Of a stretch of 64,000 nt of DNA, positions 27,782 through 35,487 are shown one piece after another. The notes beneath the pieces were generated by a model that searched no databases, had not been told where the DNA came from, and worked only from the letters and a program-made list of their open reading frames with translations. The stretch is taken from assembly GCF_014467015.1 (NCBI RefSeq), contig NZ_CP058559.1, forward strand, positions 2,666,001 through 2,730,000, given 5' to 3'. The first letter of the stretch is position 1; each line of letters starts with the position of its first letter. The position numbers and the translations under genes were made by a program. The stretch comes from Alkalicella caledoniensis (GTDB taxonomy: Bacteria > Bacillota > Proteinivoracia > Proteinivoracales > Proteinivoracaceae).

Positions 27782-29048
27782 AACCCTAGAGTTTGCAGAG
27801 CTTAAAGAAAAGGCATATACTTGGGAAATTAAAAATGGTTTAACAGTGATTTATGTACCTAGACCCAACTTTAAGAAATCCTTTGGGGTATTTGCCACTA
27901 ACTACGGGGCCCTAGACTTTGCAGGGGAAGATTATGATTTTCCACCAGGGATTGCACATTTTTTAGAGCATAAGCTATTTGAGGGTCCTGAAGGTAATAT
28001 CGAAGACGAATTTTCTAAGCTAGGGATATCTGTTAATGCATTTACTACACATATCCATACCTGCTACTTTTTCTCGGCCACATCGAACTTCTATAAGGGA
28101 CTAGAACTGCTTATGGACTTCGTCCAATCAAGTCATTTCACTGAAGAGAATGTCCAGAAAGAAAAGGGGATAATTGCCCAGGAAATTGAAATGTATAGGG
28201 ATGATCCAAGCTGGGTAGTATATTTAAATTTCCTAAAGACCATGTATCCAAATCATCCTATTAATCGTGATATAGCAGGCACAGTAGAAGATATCATGAA
28301 AATAACACCACAAATGTTAGATGAGTGCTATAAAAGGTTCTACAACACTGGGAACATGGTTCTTTTAGTTACAGGTGATTTAAGCTTAGATGAACTGAAA
28401 GATTTCATTGAAAAAAATCAAAACGGAAAAAATATAGAAAAACTGGAGAAGTATAAAAGATCCACAAAAGTAGATGAATCAATACCGAAAAAAAAGACTG
28501 TGGAAGTTAAGATGAACGTATCAAGGGATATTTTATGTATGGGCTTTAAAGATAAAAAGGTTGGTGAAACAGGTAAAGAATTATTTAAAAAAGAAATATC
28601 TACACTACTATTGATGGAGACAATAATAGGTAAAGGGTCGAAGCTTTTTAATCAACTCTATGACGAAGGAGTATTAGATAATAGTTTTGGTGTTGAGTAC
28701 ACAGCTGAGGACGGTTACGGTCACACTGTTATAACCTTAGAAACAGAGGACCCCCACGGATTTATTGCAAGATTAGAATCAGAGCTAGAAGAAATAAAGA
28801 AGAATGGCCTTAATAAAGAAGAATTTGACCTAAATAAACGCAAACTTGAAGGACTTAATCTAATGGAAATTAACTCACTGGAAAATGTAGTTCTAGGTTT
28901 CATGGGAGACTACTTTAGAGACTCTAATTATTTTGAACGGATAGAGACAATTAGAGAAGTTGCCTTTGAGGATGTTGAAAAAAGATTGCAGGAACATCTG
29001 GATTTCGACATGTGTGGCATCTCAATAATAAAAAGAGAGGATAAGTGA
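27771..29048 (+). CDS. yfmH: M16-family zinc peptidase
   Basis: 425 aa. The inverted zinc motif HFLEH (His63, Glu66, His67) is present, followed about 75 residues later by the Glu-rich AQEIEMYRDDPSW expected for the third ligand. The fold is the M16B type (two repeated half domains). ATG at 27771 is chosen over GTG at 27762 because the N terminus and the GGGTGA site fit better. It is the catalytic partner of the preceding gene. A terminator overlaps its last codons. Confidence 0.92.
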   Translation: MTVKTLEFAELKEKAYTWEIKNGLTVIYVPRPNFKKSFGVFATNYGALDFAGEDYDFPPGIAHFLEHKLFEGPEGNIEDEFSKLGISVNAFTTHIHTCYFFSATSNFYKGLELLMDFVQSSHFTEENVQKEKGIIAQEIEMYRDDPSWVVYLNFLKTMYPNHPINRDIAGTVEDIMKITPQMLDECYKRFYNTGNMVLLVTGDLSLDELKDFIEKNQNGKNIEKLEKYKRSTKVDESIPKKKTVEVKMNVSRDILCMGFKDKKVGETGKELFKKEISTLLLMETIIGKGSKLFNQLYDEGVLDNSFGVEYTAEDGYGHTVITLETEDPHGFIARLESELEEIKKNGLNKEEFDLNKRKLEGLNLMEINSLENVVLGFMGDYFRDSNYFERIETIREVAFEDVEKRLQEHLDFDMCGISIIKREDK

Positions 29049-29070
29049 TAAAGCTTATCTTCTCTTTTTA
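29031..29070 (+). terminator. Terminator overlapping the yfmH stop
   Basis: Stem AAAAGAGAGGATAAG (29031-29045) with CTTATCTTCTCTTTT (29054-29068), one G-T pair, ending in T-run. Confidence 0.85.
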
Positions 29071-29513
29071 AATTTCCTATGGGGCTATATGATGTTCTCA
29101 TACACGTAAGAGGAAGTAGTTTTTCTAGGTCAACTAATTTATTTAATAAAATCGTAATACTTTCTTAAAGTCTAGGCAATGAAATTATATGATAATAAAA
29201 TAGGGAGTTGTATACTAGTATTGGCCTTTGGTTAGGGGCAGTGTAGTGCTGATACCATTAAGATAAAATGGATAAATATAAATAAATCAGTATCATAAGG
29301 AGTCAAAACAAACCACTGTCCCTCATCATGGTAGAGGATATTTTATCTTTATATAAACCTAGTAAAGATCATAAATATATTTTAACAAACTTGAGGGCTC
29401 TTTAAATGAGTCCTTTCTTCGTAAAACGAAATATTTATTGCAATGCTATTAACAAAAACAATAAAGTAAGATAAAATAATCATAACATAAAAAAGATATA
29501 CAAGGGGGTTGCT
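29071..29513. other. Gene-free region with a possible structured RNA
   Basis: No gene seen. A nested hairpin can form: AGGGGCAGTG (29234-29243) with CACTGTCCCT (29314-29323), and inside it TGATAC (29250-29255) with GTATCA (29290-29295). No terminator or ribosome-site pairing is obvious, so a leader role for the next gene is only a suggestion. Confidence 0.4.
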
Positions 29514-31115
29514 ATGAAAAAAATTATTGGCCTGGCTCTGATTTTAATTTTGGTTTTTTCTAGTATTAGCTTTGCTACAACAAGTGCTTTCTGGCCTGAA
29601 GGCTGGTCTGATGTTGAACAAATTGGTTCATACTCTAGGACCTTAGGGCAAGTACAATGGGTACAAATTGATGATACTATGCATTTTTTGTCTACTAAAG
29701 ATAAAGATGATGAACTGGTATTCCAACTAAAATCCTATTCTCTAGTTGACGCTAAAGTAGTGGGAGAAATAGACCTTTTTAGCACAAGTAGGGGAATACA
29801 GGATGTAAAGCTATACATTGATGATGAGTATATTTCTGTAATATGGGTTGATCTTGACAATAACCTAAACCAGTTTGTATATGATATCATATCGGAAAAA
29901 GGTGAAACAAAGCATATTTATAGAGGTCATAGGAATATATACACACCCTTTGTTACAAGAATAGGTGATAGTTGGCACTTCTTTTGGAGCCAAGTTTTTG
30001 AAGGAAGTACAAATATATTGCACGGTAGTGTAGATTCAAATGGAAACTTTACTAGGGATGAAAATGTGTTTTTGGGTAACGATGTGCTAAATCGTGTGGA
30101 AGATATAAAAATGCATGATGGCTTGCTTTATATTTCATGGGTTGGAGATGGTTCCCAAAGGGGTTTAGCAGGTCTTGTAAATGTATTTTTATCTATATTT
30201 GATGGAACACAGATAACTCAAACTGAACATATTGTACAATTTACTGGTGAGAGCTCTGGTAAGCCAAGGCTTACTTTAATTAATGATGAACTTCAGATCT
30301 TTTATGAATATGTTTCGGCAAGTACGCTTTCTGGTCAAAAATTCTTTAATATTTCAATTGTGGGCATAGGGGATGATAGTGAGCAAACTATATCTATACC
30401 TTCTAACACTGGATTTAGTATTGAAGGTGATGACTCAGATATCTTAAAACTAGTTACCACTAGATTTGTGGGAAACAACACAGAGCTTTTTTACTACAAG
30501 TACAACAATAAAACACAGTTGCAAGAACAGACGCGTTTGACATATAGCTCAAAAACATATTCAAACCCCATACTAGTTTCTTATGATGGATATGAATTTA
30601 TATTTTATGATGAGGGAATGGTTAGAAATAAGAGTTTGCTTGTTATTAATAATAAATTTGAGGGTACACCTACTGTTTGGAGAGAACTTGGAGTAGATGA
30701 GGAAAACGTTCTAGCATCACTCATATATAACTTAACATCTAACCTTATGATGGCAGCTCTATTTTCCTTTTATGGGACCATCTTTGCCGCTGGCATTTGG
30801 GCAGTTTTTGCCCTATTAAGGAAGTTTAAGGTTTTGTCTGGAGCCTCAGAGAATTGGAAATCGAATTTATTGCAAAGTATAGTTGCTTGCTTAGCAATGA
30901 CCTATACCATGGACTCTTTTTTAGTTGGTTATAATCACCAGATGTTTACACCTTTTCAAGTTTATGCATCTATTGCCGCCATAGCTTTAATTATTGTACC
31001 AATTTCCCTATCAAAATTGCGTTATGAAGATGTATCTTTACCTTTAGCTATACTTGGATATACAATGATATACATTATGATGTTCATGCATATAAGTATA
31101 ATTAGTTTTGTATAA
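29514..31115 (+). CDS. Secreted propeller-like protein with C-terminal membrane domain
   Basis: 533 aa. A signal peptide (about 1-23, KKIIGLALILILVFSSISFA) is followed by roughly 370 residues of repeated beta-strand units with W and aromatic pairs (for example SVIWVDLDNN, SWHFFWSQ, LLYISWVGD, EFIFYDEG), the look of a beta-propeller. It ends with about four membrane helices (from about 405). The propeller would face outward. I do not recognise the family. The ATG follows AAGGGGG. It is monocistronic, between a gene-free leader region and a strong terminator. Confidence 0.75.
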   Translation: MKKIIGLALILILVFSSISFATTSAFWPEGWSDVEQIGSYSRTLGQVQWVQIDDTMHFLSTKDKDDELVFQLKSYSLVDAKVVGEIDLFSTSRGIQDVKLYIDDEYISVIWVDLDNNLNQFVYDIISEKGETKHIYRGHRNIYTPFVTRIGDSWHFFWSQVFEGSTNILHGSVDSNGNFTRDENVFLGNDVLNRVEDIKMHDGLLYISWVGDGSQRGLAGLVNVFLSIFDGTQITQTEHIVQFTGESSGKPRLTLINDELQIFYEYVSASTLSGQKFFNISIVGIGDDSEQTISIPSNTGFSIEGDDSDILKLVTTRFVGNNTELFYYKYNNKTQLQEQTRLTYSSKTYSNPILVSYDGYEFIFYDEGMVRNKSLLVINNKFEGTPTVWRELGVDEENVLASLIYNLTSNLMMAALFSFYGTIFAAGIWAVFALLRKFKVLSGASENWKSNLLQSIVACLAMTYTMDSFLVGYNHQMFTPFQVYASIAAIALIIVPISLSKLRYEDVSLPLAILGYTMIYIMMFMHISIISFV

Positions 31116-31122
31116 AGTCATA

Positions 31123-31156
31123 AAGAAAGAGGGAGCAAAAATGCTCTCTTTTTTAT
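31123..31156 (+). terminator. Terminator after propeller-membrane gene
   Basis: Stem AAAGAGGGAGCA/TGCTCTCTTTT with an A-rich loop, followed by T-run. Confidence 0.88.
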
Positions 31157-31226
31157 TTAAGAAGGAATTTTTCCCCTCTTTAGAGAATAATAAGTATATA
31201 ATATTAAGAGATAGGAAGTGATTGAA

Positions 31227-32381
31227 ATGGCTAATATCTCAAAAATTAAAAATCCTACTACTATACAGTATGGGGAAGAATCCATCAACAGTCTCCCGAA
31301 GGCTTTGAAGAGCCTAAAAGCGAAGAAAATTTTAGTTATAACAGATAAAAGTATAATACAACACCAACTTTTTAAGAATGTAATGGTTTATGTTGACAAT
31401 CACTATGAGTATATATCCTACGATAAGATATCTGGAAATACAGATGTAAATATTGTATCTGAGGTTACGTCCCTGGCCATAGAAGAAAATGTAGATACCA
31501 TCATTGCCATTGGAGGCGGAGCTGTTATAGATACTGGGAAGGTTGCATCTTTAAAAGCTAAAAATAAAGATGAATGGGACTGGGGCGCTTATACCATTAA
31601 AGATAAGGAAAAACTAAATATGGTAGCCATCATTACAACTCTTACGTCAACTTTTTGTAATACACCCTTTGCCTTTATACGAGACCCCGGTAAGGAGACC
31701 ACAAGAATTCTTACAGGGGAAGGACTCTTTCCCGACGTAGCCATAGTGGATAGTAGACTAGCTATGACACTACCTTATAGCAAAAAAGTATCTGCCGTAA
31801 ATACTACCCTATCTACAATCCTAGAAGGGTATATTTCAACTCTGTCAACACCCTTTACTGATGCAATAACCCTAGGGGCATTAGAACTTCTTATGGATGG
31901 CATTAACTTGTTCTTATGGGATGAAAACAACACCAAAGGCTTAGAAAAGATACAGCTGTCAGGGGTACTAGCTTCATACGGAGTTAATAACGCCATGCTG
32001 GGAATTATTGCAGCCACTGCCAATACAATTTGTGGAAAATACCCTGTAGATTTCGGGGAAATATGTGGTGTAGTCATGTCGGAATATCTAGAACTAAATC
32101 TGTACTCAAAACTAGAAAAGTTTGCAAAAATAGCTAAAAGAGTTATCACAGATCCCGAAGCAGATACCATGTCAAAGGAACTCTTGGCAAAAGAAGGCCT
32201 TCATAAAATGAAAGAACTCCTTGATAAACTCAGATGTCCAAGAACATTATCAGAATTAGGAATACAGAAAAAAGACCTTCCTGATTTGGCAGAGAAAATA
32301 GCAGAAGATGATGGTCTATTAAGCTGCCCTGTAATACCAGATAGTCAGGAGATATTGTCCATACTAAAGGGACTTTACTAG
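31227..32381 (+). CDS. Iron-type alcohol dehydrogenase fold protein lacking metal ligands
   Basis: 384 aa, full-length for the Fe-ADH family. The nucleotide-binding GGGAVIDTGK (residues 96-105) is intact. In active enzymes the metal is held by one Asp and three His; here the matching positions read Thr193 and Thr197 (in AVNTTLSTILEGY), Ala262 (in IIAATANTI) and Phe276 (in VDFGE). All four appear replaced by non-ligands, so ordinary metal-dependent alcohol oxidation is unlikely. The alignment was made by eye around the conserved Glu200-Gly-Tyr. ATG at 31227 follows AGGAAGTGA. It could be an inactive regulator, a nucleotide-binding protein, or use another chemistry. Confidence 0.8.
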   Translation: MANISKIKNPTTIQYGEESINSLPKALKSLKAKKILVITDKSIIQHQLFKNVMVYVDNHYEYISYDKISGNTDVNIVSEVTSLAIEENVDTIIAIGGGAVIDTGKVASLKAKNKDEWDWGAYTIKDKEKLNMVAIITTLTSTFCNTPFAFIRDPGKETTRILTGEGLFPDVAIVDSRLAMTLPYSKKVSAVNTTLSTILEGYISTLSTPFTDAITLGALELLMDGINLFLWDENNTKGLEKIQLSGVLASYGVNNAMLGIIAATANTICGKYPVDFGEICGVVMSEYLELNLYSKLEKFAKIAKRVITDPEADTMSKELLAKEGLHKMKELLDKLRCPRTLSELGIQKKDLPDLAEKIAEDDGLLSCPVIPDSQEILSILKGLY

Positions 32382-32403
32382 AAGTATATGTAACTATTGG
32401 ATA

Positions 32404-32438
32404 TTGACAAAGACTACTACATTATGTTAAAATTATTT
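32404..32438 (+). promoter_or_regulatory. Promoter of tRNA-Leu(CAA)
   Basis: TTGACA (32404-32409), 17-bp spacer, TTAAAA -10 box, about 15 bp before the tRNA. Confidence 0.75.
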
Positions 32439-32449
32439 TTGTCAAATGT

Positions 32450-32534
32450 GCCGGAGTGGCGGAATGGCAGACGCACTTGACTCAAAATCAAGCGACCACA
32501 AATCGTACCGGTTCAAGTCCGGTCTTCGGCACCA
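32450..32534 (+). tRNA. tRNA-Leu (anticodon CAA)
   Basis: 85 nt including encoded CCA. Acceptor GCCGGAG/CTTCGGC, anticodon loop CTCAAAA giving CAA, long variable arm (class II), T-loop GTTCAAGTC. Confidence 0.96.
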
Positions 32535-32549
32535 ACTAAAAAATACACC

Positions 32550-32577
32550 TAAAAGCGTCTCTGGACGCTTTTTTTTG
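32550..32577 (+). terminator. Terminator after tRNA-Leu(CAA)
   Basis: Stem AAAAGCGTC/GACGCTTTT with a short loop and T-run. Confidence 0.9.
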
Positions 32578-32624
32578 TTAATAACTATTTCTCTCTCTAC
32601 AACTGACTAATAGGTTTTAAGGGT

Positions 32625-32651
32625 AAAAAAAACGCGTCTGTAGACGCGTTT
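32625..32651 (-). terminator. Terminator of the minus-strand zinc-ribbon gene
   Basis: Stem AACGCGTCT/AGACGCGTT (32631-32639 with 32642-32650); read on the minus strand it ends in a run of eight T. Confidence 0.88.
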
Positions 32652-32817
32652 ACCAGGTATACTCACAATCTTTGCATATAAAATCTTTATCTAGGTGTCC
32701 CCTACCATAAAAACCGAAAAAACCTTGTACACCTTCGTTGTCATTATCTACCTTTTCTACACTCATGCTATTACACTTAGGACAAGATGGAGCAACTTGA
32801 TTTTCTTTAACATCCAT
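32650..32817 (-). CDS. Small zinc-ribbon protein (55 aa)
   Basis: A 55-aa minus-strand gene. Two Cys pairs are visible, CPKC (residues 12-15) and CKDC (48-51), separated by an acidic then Gly/Phe-rich middle containing GFFGFYGRGHLD; this is a zinc-ribbon arrangement. The ATG at 32817 is preceded by GGGGG seven bases upstream, and a terminator starts at its stop codon, so it is a complete small transcription unit. I do not know a function; such small ribbons can be nucleic-acid-binding or chaperone-like. It points opposite to its neighbours. Confidence 0.85.
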   Translation of the reverse strand: MDVKENQVAPSCPKCNSMSVEKVDNDNEGVQGFFGFYGRGHLDKDFICKDCEYTW

Positions 32818-32991
32818 ACGCAAACCCCCATAGTAGATTTTTTTTGAAACAAGTGTAAATACGACTTAACGTTAGGATAGGCTATTTAATAAATTATATA
32901 CTGAATATAAAGAAAATAAAACAAAAAAATATTTTCTTTTTATAAAGATTATTGATAAAATAGGTTGAGAAACATTAAAAGAGGTTGGACT

Positions 32992-34167
32992 ATGGAAAAA
33001 TGGATTTTACATGTAGATATGGATGCTTTTTTTGCAGCTGTTGAAAAAAGAGATAATCCTACGTTAAAAGATAAACCAGTAATAGTTGGTGGGCACCCCC
33101 ATAAGTATCCGAGGGGTGTTGTTTCTACATGCTGTTATGAAGCAAGAAAATATGGTGTTAGGTCAGCTATGTCTACATATGAAGCTTTAAAAAGATGCCC
33201 TGGTGGTGTGTTTGTCTTACCTCAACAAGATAAATATACTGAAGTTAGCCGCGAGATTATTAAGGTTTTTTCCCAGTATACTCCGCTAGTTGAACCTATT
33301 TCAATTGATGAGGCATTTTTGGATGTTTCGGGGTGTGAAAAGCTATTCGGTAGTCCTTCTAATATTGCAGAGGGTATACAACGAAAAATCTTTGAAGTCA
33401 CATCGTTGACATGCTCTATCGGCATAGCTCAAAATAAGTTTTTAGCAAAGCTTGCATCTGATTTAAATAAACCAAATGGAATAACATTTATAAACCCTAA
33501 CGAAATAGAAAAAACACTAGACCCTCTGCCAGTGAGCAAAATTTGGGGAATAGGTCCTAAACAACAAAAAAAACTATATGATATAGGTGTTAAGACCATA
33601 GGAAATTTAAAGAGATTATCTGTGGAGCAACTAACACCACTATTTGGTATAAATGCTCCTAAGCTTTGGAATTTATCTAGGGGCATAGATGACAGGGTAG
33701 TTGAGACAGAGACAGTAATAAAATCAATCAGTAATGAACAAACTTTTATGGAAGATATAGAGGATATTGATATACTAAAGCATTACTTAGTGTTTTTGAC
33801 AGACAAAGTAAGTAGGAGAATGAGGAATCAAAATATAAAGGGAAAAACAATTACCCTTAAATTAAAATTCAGTGACTTTACCACATCTACCTCTCAGACA
33901 ACACTAGATGTACCAGTGAATCTACCATCGGAAATTTTTAATATTGCATTACCATTACTTAAAGGGGGAACAAAAAAAAGAAGAGTCCGTCTATTAGGTG
34001 TGGGAGTATCAAATCTATCCCTTGATGGTTCTGGAGAGCAAATGTCATTATTCGAAGACACATCATCTAAGGAAAAAGAGAAGAAATTGCAAGGGTCTAT
34101 AGATAATATCTTGGAGAAATTTGGGGATAAAGCATTATATAGGGCTTCATCTAAAAAGAATTATTAA
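32992..34167 (+). CDS. dinB: DNA polymerase IV (Y family)
   Basis: Error-prone polymerase for copying past damaged bases. 391 aa: palm/finger region with ILHVDMDAFFAAVE (catalytic Asp) and SIDEAFLDVS (Asp-Glu, about 104-105), thumb with helix-hairpin-helix (WGIGPKQQKKLYDIG), and little-finger domain to the C terminus with a QMSLFED segment, which matches the beta-clamp-binding motif. ATG at 32992 after AGAGG is preferred to ATG at 32965. It is followed after 12 bp by an ECF sigma gene. Confidence 0.96.
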   Translation: MEKWILHVDMDAFFAAVEKRDNPTLKDKPVIVGGHPHKYPRGVVSTCCYEARKYGVRSAMSTYEALKRCPGGVFVLPQQDKYTEVSREIIKVFSQYTPLVEPISIDEAFLDVSGCEKLFGSPSNIAEGIQRKIFEVTSLTCSIGIAQNKFLAKLASDLNKPNGITFINPNEIEKTLDPLPVSKIWGIGPKQQKKLYDIGVKTIGNLKRLSVEQLTPLFGINAPKLWNLSRGIDDRVVETETVIKSISNEQTFMEDIEDIDILKHYLVFLTDKVSRRMRNQNIKGKTITLKLKFSDFTTSTSQTTLDVPVNLPSEIFNIALPLLKGGTKKRRVRLLGVGVSNLSLDGSGEQMSLFEDTSSKEKEKKLQGSIDNILEKFGDKALYRASSKKNY

Positions 34168-34179
34168 GGGGGGGAAAAA

Positions 34180-34755
34180 ATGGATCCCTTATTCGAGAAG
34201 AAAATAATAGCAGGAATGATAGCTAAAGAAGGATGGGCCTTTGAAAAATTTGTGGAAAACTATCAAAAGGATATTTACAATCTAGCTCTCAAGTATACAT
34301 CAAATCAAGAAGATGCTTTGGATATAACCCAGGAGGTTCTATTAAGAATTTTACGGAAAATAGAGACTTTTAAAGGGAACAGCAAACTTTCAACATGGGT
34401 GTATCGTATAACAGTAAACTATTGTAAAGACTATATTTCAAAACATAGGAAAATCCAAAATGTATCCATAGATAAACCCGTTGAAAACTCTGATGGAGTG
34501 CTTTATATGGACATTGAAGACCCAGAAAAAAAACCCTTAGAAGTGGTAGAAGAAACTGAACAAAAGCAGCTTCTTCACAAATGTATTGCAATGTTAGACA
34601 GTGATCAACGAGAAATAATTATATTAAGATATATTAATGAATTATCATATGATGAAATAGAACAGATTCTAAAAATACCTGAAGGGACCATAAAATCTCG
34701 CCTAAATAGAGGTAGAAAAAAACTTGCTAAACTTTTGCAAGAGCAGGAACCCTAG
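34180..34755 (+). CDS. ECF-type RNA polymerase sigma factor
   Basis: 191 aa. Sigma region 2 (about 20-85: FVENYQKDIYNLALKYTSNQ and the DALDITQEVLLRILRKI -10-binding part) and region 4 (about 125-185: DSDQREIIILRYINELSYD, then IPEGTIKSRLNRGRKKL) are both clear, with no region 1 or 3. The ATG follows AAGGGGGG. The next gene, 40 bp on, encodes its likely anti-sigma factor. dinB lies immediately upstream, so polymerase IV and the sigma factor may share a transcript. No -35/-10 pair typical of ECF autoregulation could be defended upstream. Confidence 0.94.
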   Translation: MDPLFEKKIIAGMIAKEGWAFEKFVENYQKDIYNLALKYTSNQEDALDITQEVLLRILRKIETFKGNSKLSTWVYRITVNYCKDYISKHRKIQNVSIDKPVENSDGVLYMDIEDPEKKPLEVVEETEQKQLLHKCIAMLDSDQREIIILRYINELSYDEIEQILKIPEGTIKSRLNRGRKKLAKLLQEQEP

Positions 34756-34795
34756 ACTAAAAATAGCGTCTAATAAGTAAAGGTGGTGGGGAACA

Positions 34796-35386
34796 ATGAA
34801 TTGTTCAGATTTTGAAAGACTAATAGACAAAGCTTTAGAAGATGGTTTATCACATGAAGAGAAGGCATATTTTGATAAGCATATATCTTCGTGCCAGAAA
34901 TGTAGGGAAGAACTTAAGGAACTACAAGACATAGAAACTGCTTTGCATTCGTTAAATAAAATAGACCCCCCTGTTAACCTAAAAGATAACGTAATTAAAG
35001 CAGCATATGATCAGGGCTTGCTTATAAATAAAAAACAGCATAGAATAAGTTTACTATCTAAGATTTGTGCAGTAGCCGCTTCCTTTTTATTGTTGTTCAT
35101 GTTAACTGATGTTTTTAGCCTATATCCCATTACAGATGGATCTAAAAACGATACACAAAAATTCATAGTCCAAGGGGAAGAGCAACTTAATAAGGAGGAC
35201 TTAGAAAGGGACATAGTTTTAAATGGCGAAGACAGTCCTGAAGATGAAGGAACAATTACGGGTATGGATGTATTGAACACCAATGCCGACCATATAAGTG
35301 AAACATCAAATTTAGTTTTAATTTTTGCTTGTTTATTATTGTTTGCACCTTTAGTACGGGATGTGTACAAAAAAAGAAAAAACTAA
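34796..35386 (+). CDS. Membrane anti-sigma factor with zinc-finger (ZAS) domain
   Basis: 196 aa. The N-terminal zf-HC2/ZAS motif HISSCQKC (HxxxCxxC, about residues 30-37) would clamp the ECF sigma factor. A membrane helix lies at about 80-103 (SKICAVAASFLLLFMLTDVF), then an acidic external segment (about 110-165) and a second helix near the C terminus (LVLIFACLLLFAPLV). Two membrane helices place both ends in the cytosol, unlike the usual single-helix RsiW form. Signal and protease are not evident. Confidence 0.88.
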   Translation: MNCSDFERLIDKALEDGLSHEEKAYFDKHISSCQKCREELKELQDIETALHSLNKIDPPVNLKDNVIKAAYDQGLLINKKQHRISLLSKICAVAASFLLLFMLTDVFSLYPITDGSKNDTQKFIVQGEEQLNKEDLERDIVLNGEDSPEDEGTITGMDVLNTNADHISETSNLVLIFACLLLFAPLVRDVYKKRKN

Positions 35387-35416
35387 AAAGTGGCTTAGAT
35401 AAGCCGCTTTTTTTCT
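35387..35416 (+). terminator. Terminator after anti-sigma gene
   Basis: Stem AGTGGCTT/AAGCCGCT (one G-T pair) with AGAT loop, followed by seven T. Confidence 0.88.
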
Positions 35417-35487
35417 TTTAGGAAGGTTTTAGCTTTCATTTGGTGAATACTATAATTATAATAGAATCAAAGGAGTGGAGTTTATTA

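Noticed and set aside
32845-32873. Possible ECF (SigW-type) promoter TGAAAC...CGTT before dinB
   Set aside because: Spacing is 19 rather than about 16, and it lies far upstream of dinB; not convincing.
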